From Anaerolineales bacterium (GTDB taxonomy: Bacteria; Chloroflexota; Anaerolineae; Anaerolineales; Villigracilaceae): a DNA stretch of 64,000 nucleotides. The notes under the pieces were generated by a model that worked only from the letters and a program-made list of their open reading frames with translations, was not told the DNA's origin and ran no database searches. Below, in pieces: positions 16,803-24,076 of this stretch. A program made the translations under genes and the position numbers. The DNA lies in the NCBI GenBank assembly GCA_016789305.1, contig JAEURJ010000005.1:44486-108485 (forward strand). Reading direction: 5' to 3'. The first letter of the stretch is position 1; each line of letters opens with the position of its first letter.

Positions 16803-17681
16803 CTACACGTTCTTTAGGAATTCCATCACATGCGGATTAAGAGTCGCCGGGTGGCATTGATGTGGGACATGCCCGCACAAGGGCTGGACATGCGTACCGA
16901 TCAAGTTTGGAAGAAGGCCCGCGAGCTGCGGAAAAGAAGCAGGCGCCAGCGTCTGGTCCCGCCCGCCCCATAGGAGCAGGGTCGGCTGTTTGATCTGAGA
17001 CAGGCCCGGCAGCAGGTCCGGAAGCGTATGCACGATGTTGTAAATCCCGGAAGAGGCGCGGGTGTAATCCAGTGCAGTCTGGTAGCGAATATGCTCCGGC
17101 AGCGAATGCGATTCGCGATGACCGATGTAATAGTTGAAGCTGGTCACATCCACAAAAAAACGGAACAGCCAGTATGGGGTCAATTCAATAAAGCCGGTAC
17201 CCAACACCTGCCGCAGCAGCGAGGACTGGATCACGGGAGATAATTGCTTGATATCGTAAAACGGGTTTACCAGCACCAGCGCCTTCACGCGCTCGGGATG
17301 ACGCAGCGCATACATTATCGAGAGCGCGCCGCCCAGCGAATGCCCCACCAGCGTCATCGGCTCGGTGATCGAAAGCGAATCGACCCAGGCAGAAAAATGG
17401 TCGAATACATTTTCCACTGTATAGTCCGCGCGTGCATCGGGCTTGTAGCTTTCGCCGTGACCTAATATATCCAAGGCATATCCTGCGTACCCCGAAGCGG
17501 AAAGTTCGGGCAGCAGGTCGTCCCAATCGTGAAGCGAGGCAGCCAGCCCATGCACAAGAATGACGGGAGTCCCTTTGCCAGATTGAACAAAATTCACCTT
17601 TTGACGATCGGCAATCATCACGCTTTCATAATTGATCTCGTTGGTTCTCAAATCCATTTCCATTTCTTTCAATTCGGTCAT
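16803..17681 (-). CDS. Alpha/beta hydrolase
   Basis: A 292-residue alpha/beta-hydrolase fold protein. Oxyanion-hole motif VILVHGLAASLHDWD, nucleophile elbow LVGHSLGGA, acid in LLWGGRDQTLAP and a C-terminal His in PLCGHVPHQ give a complete Ser-Asp-His triad. The lid region is hydrophobic, so esters or other small hydrophobic substrates are plausible, but nothing fixes the substrate. The ATG at 17679-17681 lies 7 bases after a reverse-strand TATAAC, so a leaderless start is likely; ATGs a few codons on are alternatives. It converges with the transglutaminase gene. Confidence 0.88.
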   Translation of the reverse strand: MTELKEMEMDLRTNEINYESVMIADRQKVNFVQSGKGTPVILVHGLAASLHDWDDLLPELSASGYAGYALDILGHGESYKPDARADYTVENVFDHFSAWVDSLSITEPMTLVGHSLGGALSIMYALRHPERVKALVLVNPFYDIKQLSPVIQSSLLRQVLGTGFIELTPYWLFRFFVDVTSFNYYIGHRESHSLPEHIRYQTALDYTRASSGIYNIVHTLPDLLPGLSQIKQPTLLLWGGRDQTLAPASFPQLAGLLPNLIGTHVQPLCGHVPHQCHPATLNPHVMEFLKNV

Positions 17682-17764
17682 TCAAAATGTTATACTCTGA
17701 AAATCGCAGGTTTCGCCATGAATTCTTAACGGCAGGCCGTAATCTTAACCTTCAGGAGAAGTAA

Positions 17765-18202
17765 ATGCCCATTCGTTACGATATTCACCGCGGCCTGGAT
17801 TTCCTTTTGTATCTATTTGAAGGGGAATGTTCCGCCAGGGAATATTTCGATCTATATCATTCGATCTATCTCAACGACACCCGCCGCCATCATGGCATGA
17901 AAATACTCATGGACCTTTCCAATGCGGAATTTTACTTTGAATCTGAAAACCTGCACGAAGCCATAGCCATTATGGCGGGCAACAAGGAGGAAGGCCATCC
18001 GCGGGATCGCGTCGCGCTTTTATCAAAGAGCAACTCAAGCATGGGGTTGATACCTAAGACATTGAAAGTATTGGGGGACAATTTACCAATGGACCTGGAT
18101 ATTTTCCATAATTTTTACGATGCGGTTCGATGGTTGGGATTGGCAGAACAGGAGAAAGAGGTTCTGCTTTTCTGGCAGGAATTCATGCATGAAAAGAAGT
18201 AG
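17765..18202 (+). CDS. Protein of unknown function
   Basis: 145 residues, preceded by AGGAG at proper distance. The predicted pattern alternates strands and helices (IRYDIHRGLDFLLYLFEG, MKILMDLSNAEF, RVALLSKSNS, DIFHNFYDAVRWLGL), which is reminiscent of SpoIIAA/STAS-like small domains that bind partners or lipids. I cannot confirm this. No signal peptide or membrane segment. The gene stands alone between two reverse-strand genes. A TATACT at 17691-17696 could be its -10 box. Confidence 0.7.
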   Translation: MPIRYDIHRGLDFLLYLFEGECSAREYFDLYHSIYLNDTRRHHGMKILMDLSNAEFYFESENLHEAIAIMAGNKEEGHPRDRVALLSKSNSSMGLIPKTLKVLGDNLPMDLDIFHNFYDAVRWLGLAEQEKEVLLFWQEFMHEKK

Positions 18203-18216
18203 CTTCTTTGCCGAAT

Positions 18217-20688
18217 TTACTCACCAGAGATCCGATTTCCATATCGTTTTGCCAGCTCTCTTCTTAAAACTTTTCCAATGAAAGTCCTGGGGAAGTCATC
18301 CATAAAGATCACAAAGCGCGGTACAAGCTCGGGGGGTAATCTTCTTTTACAATACGCGATGACCGATTCAGCGGTGGGTTTCTCCCTGCCGGCAATCACA
18401 AATGCAAATGGATGTCCCGCCACCCCCACCACAGCCACTTCCTTCACCTGTGGAATTTCATAGATCACTTCCTCCACATCGCGCGGGAAGGCCGGCTGCC
18501 TGCCTTCCTTTTCGGGATACCACATATCGGCCTTGCGCGCGACAATGCGAAAGTATCCATCCTTGTCCATTTGAGCCACGTCGCCAGTAAGCAGCCAGCC
18601 ATCACCAGTCAGTACTTGATTCGTGGCTTCTTCATTCTTCCAATATCCCAGCATCACCTGCGGACCGCGCACGGCGAGTTCACCGATCTGCCCGGGTTCC
18701 ACTTCCTTGCGGCCATTTTTTAAATCCACTACAGCAGCCTGTGTGGATGGCAGCGGCACGCCAATGCTGCCCACCTTGCGATTCTTTCCCAACGGGTTGG
18801 CGTGGGTGATCGGCGCGGCTTCGGTCAACCCGTAGCCTTCGACCAGCCTGCCTTTTGTCAATTTCTCAAACGATTCCTGCACTTCGACCGGCAACGGTGC
18901 CGAGCCGCTGATGCAGGCTTTGATGGAGTTAATTCCATATTTCCTGACACCGCGGAAGTTGTTGATCGCCACGTACATGCTCGGCGAACCGGGGAAGATG
19001 GTGGGCTTGTATTTCCTGATGGTCTTCAACACATCCAAAATTTGGAATTGCGGTTTCAAGATCAAGGCCGCACCCAATGAGACGGGCACATTCAAGGCAG
19101 CGGTCATGCCATAACTATGGAAGAACGGCACCACACATAAAAATCTTTCCCTTCCTTCTTCCGCCTGCGGCAGCCAATGGCGTGTCTGCAATGCATTCGC
19201 CACAAGATTACGATGTGAAAGCATGACGCCTTTGGATTGCGAAGTGGTCCCGCCTGTGAATTGGATCACGGCAAGGTCATCAGGCTGAACCTCTGAAATC
19301 GGGGATTTATCGCTTTGTGCGGAGAGCCAGCGATTCCAATGCAGGCTATTTTTCAAATCCAGGCCGCGGTTGCGCCAGCGGGAAATTAGGTATTTTGGAG
19401 GCGCAAGATAATCCGCCGGGTCGGTCAGCACCACATGCGGCACACCCGCTTCCTCCTGGATCCGTTTGGCCAGGCCGGCCCACGTGGAAAGAGTGACGAG
19501 CAGGCCTGCATCCACTTCCTTGATCTGACGCACCAATTCATCGGGCTCGATCATCGGCGGGATCAAGACAACGGTCGCGCCTGCCTTCAATACGCCATAA
19601 AAAGCCACCACCATTTGCGGAACGTTTGGCAGGAGCAATATCACACGTGAGCCTTTGCCGAGCCCCTGTGCAAGCAATGCATTCGCCAGCCGGTTGGCTT
19701 CGTGATTCACTTTTCGATAAGTCAGCTTCGCGCCTTCGAAATGGATCGCTGGATGATTCGGGAATCGCCTCACCGAGGAGCGCAGCAAATGATGAGCCGG
19801 GATGCGCGGCACATCCACGGTGTAGGGCACGCCATCTTCATAATGATTCAACCAGGCGCGTTCACTCTTTAATTTATCGCGGGTGGATTTGGGAGCGACG
19901 AAGGATGAATCCCGCCAGGATTTTTGGGTCTCGCCTTTGAGGAAACGCGCGATGGCACGGTCCACTGCCTCGCGCCGCTCCAACATGACCATATGGCCTG
20001 ATACGCCGATATCGACATCTTCCCCATCCGGGATGGATCCCGCCACCTTCTCGAACAGTGGACGGTCGAAGACCAGGTCGCGATGTCCGCGGATGACCAT
20101 GGTGGGCATTTTCAATTTCGAGAAACTGTCCCAGCCGCGCCAAATGGACAGGTTGCGCAGATAAAATTCACGCAACGCATGCGGCGGCGCGTGCAGCCAT
20201 TTGCGGGTGAAGAGCCCGACAATGCGCAGGATGGACGTGGGAAGGTTGAGTGCGAATTTAAAGAGAGGCTTGAGTTTGAACTCGCCGGCAGTGGCGATGA
20301 GAATTAATTTTTCAACATTTTCCGGATGACTAATCGCATAGTCTGTGACGATTGCCCCGCCAAAGGAATGGCCCACCAAAATAAACGGCGTGGACACCTT
20401 CAATTGCGTCAGGGCAGTTTCCAGGTCCAGTTGGATGCGCGGCATGTCGTAGCCTGCAAACGGCTTGTCAGAGAGTCCATGCCCGCGCAAATCCAATGCA
20501 ATGACGCGGTTATCCATCGCGAATTTTTGCATTTGATAGTGCCACTGCTCGGCCTTGCCGCCGAAGCCGTGCACGAAGACAATGGTGTGCAGTGGCCGCT
20601 CGGGCGAAACATCAATGGCGGAAAGCCGGACGAGCGGGTCGGACGAGGTGCGAATTTCGTGGCGGTATAGATCGAAATCAATGTCCAT
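18217..20688 (-). CDS. Alpha/beta hydrolase fused to an acyl-CoA synthetase (AMP-forming)
   Basis: An 823-residue two-enzyme protein. Residues 1-255 are an alpha/beta hydrolase: VFVHGFGG, nucleophile Ser108 in LVGHSFGGA, Asp204 in GHRDLVF, His232 in SGHMVML. Residues 290-823 are an AMP-forming ligase: P-loop FTGGTTSQSKG (477-487), YGLTEAAPITH, LTGDVAQMDKDGYF and the catalytic Lys of FIGKVLRREL. The ligase half resembles long-chain fatty acid-CoA ligases. The fusion suggests that an ester or thioester is cut and the freed acid is activated to its CoA ester by one chain. One uninterrupted frame spans both. A reverse-strand TAAACT ends 6 bases before the ATG. Confidence 0.9.
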   Translation of the reverse strand: MDIDFDLYRHEIRTSSDPLVRLSAIDVSPERPLHTIVFVHGFGGKAEQWHYQMQKFAMDNRVIALDLRGHGLSDKPFAGYDMPRIQLDLETALTQLKVSTPFILVGHSFGGAIVTDYAISHPENVEKLILIATAGEFKLKPLFKFALNLPTSILRIVGLFTRKWLHAPPHALREFYLRNLSIWRGWDSFSKLKMPTMVIRGHRDLVFDRPLFEKVAGSIPDGEDVDIGVSGHMVMLERREAVDRAIARFLKGETQKSWRDSSFVAPKSTRDKLKSERAWLNHYEDGVPYTVDVPRIPAHHLLRSSVRRFPNHPAIHFEGAKLTYRKVNHEANRLANALLAQGLGKGSRVILLLPNVPQMVVAFYGVLKAGATVVLIPPMIEPDELVRQIKEVDAGLLVTLSTWAGLAKRIQEEAGVPHVVLTDPADYLAPPKYLISRWRNRGLDLKNSLHWNRWLSAQSDKSPISEVQPDDLAVIQFTGGTTSQSKGVMLSHRNLVANALQTRHWLPQAEEGRERFLCVVPFFHSYGMTAALNVPVSLGAALILKPQFQILDVLKTIRKYKPTIFPGSPSMYVAINNFRGVRKYGINSIKACISGSAPLPVEVQESFEKLTKGRLVEGYGLTEAAPITHANPLGKNRKVGSIGVPLPSTQAAVVDLKNGRKEVEPGQIGELAVRGPQVMLGYWKNEEATNQVLTGDGWLLTGDVAQMDKDGYFRIVARKADMWYPEKEGRQPAFPRDVEEVIYEIPQVKEVAVVGVAGHPFAFVIAGREKPTAESVIAYCKRRLPPELVPRFVIFMDDFPRTFIGKVLRRELAKRYGNRISGE

Positions 20689-20744
20689 TGAGAGAGTTTA
20701 CATGAGACGGGATTGAATGTCAATTTTCATTGTGAAATTAAGTA

Positions 20745-20750
20745 TATAAT
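20745..20750 (+). promoter_or_regulatory. -10 box (TATAAT) 9 bases before the DUF1992 start
   Basis: TATAAT is followed by 9 bases and the ATG at 20760, with no Shine-Dalgarno. This predicts a leaderless or nearly leaderless mRNA. Confidence 0.5.
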
Positions 20751-20759
20751 GGGCGCACT

Positions 20760-21089
20760 ATGGATCTTGGAAAAATCGTTGAAGAGATCATTCGGGAAGC
20801 CCAGGAGCGCGGCGAGTTCGATCATTTGAAAGGGGCGGGCAAGCCCATCGACCTTTCGGCATATTTTGAAACACCCGAAGATATGCGCATGGCATATTCG
20901 ATCCTGCAAAATGCGAACATGCTACCGCCGGAAGCAGACCTGCTCCAGGAGATCGCCGCTCTTAAAGAAAGGCTGGCCGGCACCTACGAGGAAAAAGACA
21001 AGTTTCGCATCAAAAAGATCATCCATGAAAAGCAGCTGCATTTCAACATTTTGATGGACAAACGGCGGCAGCGCTCGAAAAGCAAATGA
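20760..21089 (+). CDS. DUF1992 (DnaJ-C28-like) protein
   Basis: 109 residues matching DUF1992: IVEEIIREAQERGEFDHLKG, then GKPIDLSAYF, then AYSILQNANMLPPE. The family is the conserved part of DNAJC28 and bacterial YhdN-like proteins; its role is unknown but a chaperone link is often suggested. Soluble and highly charged, with a basic C-terminal tail (KRRQRSKSK). The gene is divergent from the hydrolase/ligase fusion, and the 71-base gap holds -10 boxes for both directions. Confidence 0.88.
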   Translation: MDLGKIVEEIIREAQERGEFDHLKGAGKPIDLSAYFETPEDMRMAYSILQNANMLPPEADLLQEIAALKERLAGTYEEKDKFRIKKIIHEKQLHFNILMDKRRQRSKSK

Positions 21090-21106
21090 CCCGCAGCTCG
21101 GACCCT

Positions 21107-21135
21107 TTGACAAATCCCTCCTGCCCTGCTATACT
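21107..21135 (+). promoter_or_regulatory. Strong sigma70-type promoter for rnj
   Basis: TTGACA (21107-21112) and TATACT (21130-21135) are separated by exactly 17 bases. Transcription would start near 21142 and give a leader of about 215 bases before rnj. Confidence 0.75.
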
Positions 21136-21141
21136 GCTGGG

Positions 21142-21358
21142 AGTTAAGTTGACTTATTTCTGCCGGACGGCTGGCAGTTTGTTTGGGAACAATCGTGTTT
21201 TACAAGTACCGATCCTTCGCGAGCAAGTCAGCGAAGGTCTTTTTGTTTGTGGGAAAAGACTGCGGAACACCTGACTGAAAACCACCATCAACCATGACTT
21301 TCAACCGCACAGCGGTTTAATTTAAATTACATTATTACAAGAGGTAAATAAAAAACAT
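21142..21358 (+). promoter_or_regulatory. Long structured 5' leader of the RNase J gene
   Basis: No gene is seen between the promoter and the ATG. The leader contains a hairpin CCTTCGC/GCGAAGG (21212-21235) followed by TCTTTTTG, which looks like a transcription attenuator, and a smaller AACCGC/GCGGTT hairpin (21303-21318). AGAGG lies 14 bases before the ATG. RNases often control their own mRNAs through long leaders, so this may be an autoregulatory region. Confidence 0.45.
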
Positions 21359-23002
21359 ATGAGCAAGAAAAACAAATTAAGAATTATCCCACTCGGGGGG
21401 CTCGGCGAGGTGGGAAAGAACATGATGGCCTACGAGTTCGGAGGCGACATCATCGTTGTTGACGCTGGCATTATGTTCCCCAAGAACGACATGCTCGGTG
21501 TCGATTACATCATCCCCGATTATGAGTATCTCAAAAAGCGGGCCAACCGTGTGCTGGGACTCTTCATCACCCACGGGCATGAAGATCACATCGGCGCGAT
21601 CCAACACTTTGTGGAGGATATTTCCGCACCGATCTACGCCACCCCCCTAACCCGCGGCCTGATCGAAGGCAAACTGGCACGGAACAACGTTCAGCACAAG
21701 GCCCAGATCAAGACCATTCAGGCCGGCGGCTCGACCAAGGTCGGCCCGTTCAGCATCGAATATTTTCACGTCAGCCACTCCATTCCGGATTGTGTTGGTT
21801 TGGCGATCACCACCGCCGCAGGGCTTGTGGTTCACATGAGCGACTTCAAATTCGATCATACGCCTGTCGATGGCTGGCCCACGGACTTCGCCAAGCTCTC
21901 CGAGTATTCCACCCGCGGCGTGGACCTGCTGCTCTCCGACTCGACCAATGCCGAACGCCCAGGCTGGACTCCTTCCGAGGCCGTCATCGGCCCCGCGTTC
22001 GACAAGGTCTTCAGTGATGCAAAGGGCCGCATCATCATTGCCACCTTTGCTTCCCTGATCTCCCGTGTTCAACAAGTGGCGGATGCCGCCGCAAAAGTGG
22101 GCCGCAAAATGGCCATTGCCGGTCCCAGCATGGTGGATAACGTAAAGATCGCGCGCAAGATGAAATATCTGGACATTCCCGATGACTTGATCGTGCCGAT
22201 CGACCAGGCATTGAACATGCAGGATCACAAAGTGGTCATCATGTGTACCGGCTCGCAGGGCGAACCCTCCTCCATCGTAGGACGTCTATCCGCTGGAACC
22301 AATCGCCAATTTGATCTCAAATCCGGCGATACCATCGTGCTCTCCTCCCATCCGATCCCCGGCAACGAGGAAAGCATCAGCAAGACGATCAATCGCCTGC
22401 TGCGCCGCGGCGCAAAAGTGATCCATGACGGCATCGCGCCGATCCATGTCTCCGGTCACGCTGCGCAGGAGGAACAAAAGCTGCTAATCAATTTAGTGAA
22501 ACCCAAGCACTTCATGCCCATCCACGGCGAGCTTCGCCAGTTGATGCGCCATGCGGAACTTGCGGTCCAGGTCGGCGTCGAGCAGCAGAATACCATTGTC
22601 GTTGAAAATGGACAGGTCGTTGAACTCGTCGGCAATAAGGTATTGCTCGGTGAACGCATCCCCGGCGATTATGTTTTCGTCACCGGCGAATCCATCGGCG
22701 ATATCGATCACGACGTGATGCGCGAACGCAGTCAACTTTCCCGCAATGGCATCATGATCATCGATATCAGTGTGGACAAATTGACAGGCCGTGTACGTCA
22801 TAACCCCGAGATCATCACCCGCGGATTTATCTCCCCGGAAGAGGCGGAAGACTTAATCCCCGAAGTGAAAAAACGTGTCATGGACGTCATCCACGATGGG
22901 AAATTGGACGACGAAAAAGACATCGTCAATTCGGTCAAGAGTTATCTTCACCAGGAAACAAAACGAAGACCGATGGTCTTCGTCACATTGAGCAAGGCCT
23001 AA
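21359..23002 (+). CDS. rnj: Ribonuclease J
   Basis: 547 residues, the usual length for RNase J, a 5'-3' exonuclease and endonuclease for RNA maturation and decay. Metallo-beta-lactamase motif THGHEDHIGA binds the two zinc ions; further ligands are in FHVSHSIPD and HMSDFKFDH. The beta-CASP part has CTGSQGEP and HVSGHA, and HGELRQLMRHA marks the late metal ligand. The C-terminal domain is present. It acts in the cytoplasm. It has its own promoter and ends in the perfect palindrome at 23004. Confidence 0.97.
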   Translation: MSKKNKLRIIPLGGLGEVGKNMMAYEFGGDIIVVDAGIMFPKNDMLGVDYIIPDYEYLKKRANRVLGLFITHGHEDHIGAIQHFVEDISAPIYATPLTRGLIEGKLARNNVQHKAQIKTIQAGGSTKVGPFSIEYFHVSHSIPDCVGLAITTAAGLVVHMSDFKFDHTPVDGWPTDFAKLSEYSTRGVDLLLSDSTNAERPGWTPSEAVIGPAFDKVFSDAKGRIIIATFASLISRVQQVADAAAKVGRKMAIAGPSMVDNVKIARKMKYLDIPDDLIVPIDQALNMQDHKVVIMCTGSQGEPSSIVGRLSAGTNRQFDLKSGDTIVLSSHPIPGNEESISKTINRLLRRGAKVIHDGIAPIHVSGHAAQEEQKLLINLVKPKHFMPIHGELRQLMRHAELAVQVGVEQQNTIVVENGQVVELVGNKVLLGERIPGDYVFVTGESIGDIDHDVMRERSQLSRNGIMIIDISVDKLTGRVRHNPEIITRGFISPEEAEDLIPEVKKRVMDVIHDGKLDDEKDIVNSVKSYLHQETKRRPMVFVTLSKA

Positions 23003-23003
23003 T

Positions 23004-23041
23004 AAAATGTAGGGGCGCGATATATCGCGCCCCTACATTTT
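23004..23041. terminator. Perfect 38-base palindrome between rnj and mutY
   Basis: Each arm reads AAAATGTAGGGGCGCGATA, and the centre is self-complementary. Its A and T ends make it a terminator in both directions. The mutY stop codon (23033-23035) lies inside the right arm and the rnj stop ends 1 base before the left arm, so one element serves both converging genes. Confidence 0.85.
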
Positions 23042-24076
23042 ATTTGCGATCTGCCGATCCACCTTCCCCATCGGGAAATCATCCAACTCAACGAGCTTCA
23101 CCCATTTTAATTTTTTATCTTTTGGAATGGAAACAGACTCACAGCGAAACGCATGGACAGTCACTTTGAAATGAGTGTACGCGTGCTGAACAACTCCCAG
23201 CGCCTCTTTTCTTTTGACCTTGAGCCTGTATGCGGCGTTAAGAGCCTTCGTCAACTCTTTGGCAGGGTCTGTTTCGACTCTCGCATTCGGGAATTCCCAC
23301 ATCCCTCCCAGCAACCCATCGGCCGGGCGCTGACTCAACAACACCCGTCCACGTTCCACGATCACCGCCGCCGCATGGACGTATTGCGGAGCCGCCTTTT
23401 TTGCCTTCAGCACCGGCCTTAATTCCTGCGTACCATTTTCACGTGCCTTACAAATTTCCATCAACGGGCAAAGCAAACAGCGTGGTTTTTTCGGCTGACA
23501 GATCGTCGCGCCAATATCCATGAGCGCCTGGTTGTAATCGCCGGCCTGTCCTTTCGGCAGGTTTTCGGCGGCCAGACCCCATAATATTTTTTCGCCGGCT
23601 GGAGAATCTGCAAATTCAGATATATCATACACTCGTGAAAACACGCGGCGCAGATTCCCGTCCAGAGTGGGCTCGTCCATTTTGAACGCAATCGAGGCAA
23701 TTGCACCTACCGTATATCGTCCAATGCCCGGCAGGCTGCGCAAATCCTCCAGATTTCGCGGTAATTCCCCATTGAATTTTTCAGCAACGATTTTGGCAGC
23801 TTTGTGAATATTGCGAGCACGGCTGTAATAGCCGAGTCCTTCCCAGGCATTTAATACAGCCTGCTCATCGGCTTTTGCCAGGGCGGGAATATCAGGAAAA
23901 AGCTTCATCCACTTTTCAAAATAAGCAATGACCGTTTCCACACGTGTCTGCTGAAGCATGATCTCCGAGACCCACACTGCATACGGGTCCGGGTGGTCCC
24001 GCCAGGGCATGGAGCGTTTATTTTTTTTGTACCAGTCCAGAAGTCGGGAGGAGAGGCGCGGCATGGTCACTTGCAA
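23033..24076 (-). CDS. mutY: A/G-specific adenine DNA glycosylase
   Basis: 347 residues. MutY removes adenine misincorporated opposite 8-oxoguanine. Visible parts are SEIMLQQTRVETV (catalytic Glu region), the helix-hairpin-helix LPGIGRYTVGAIASIAF with catalytic Asp in the following LDGNLRRV, a 4Fe-4S cluster loop with C-x6-C-x2-C-x5-C in CQPKKPRCLLCPLMEIC, and a C-terminal NUDIX-like domain (LLSQRPADGLLGGMWEFPN) for recognising the oxidised base. Its start overlaps the end of the upstream membrane protein gene by 10 bases, so the two are translationally linked. Confidence 0.97.
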   Translation of the reverse strand: MQVTMPRLSSRLLDWYKKNKRSMPWRDHPDPYAVWVSEIMLQQTRVETVIAYFEKWMKLFPDIPALAKADEQAVLNAWEGLGYYSRARNIHKAAKIVAEKFNGELPRNLEDLRSLPGIGRYTVGAIASIAFKMDEPTLDGNLRRVFSRVYDISEFADSPAGEKILWGLAAENLPKGQAGDYNQALMDIGATICQPKKPRCLLCPLMEICKARENGTQELRPVLKAKKAAPQYVHAAAVIVERGRVLLSQRPADGLLGGMWEFPNARVETDPAKELTKALNAAYRLKVKRKEALGVVQHAYTHFKVTVHAFRCESVSIPKDKKLKWVKLVELDDFPMGKVDRQIANKM

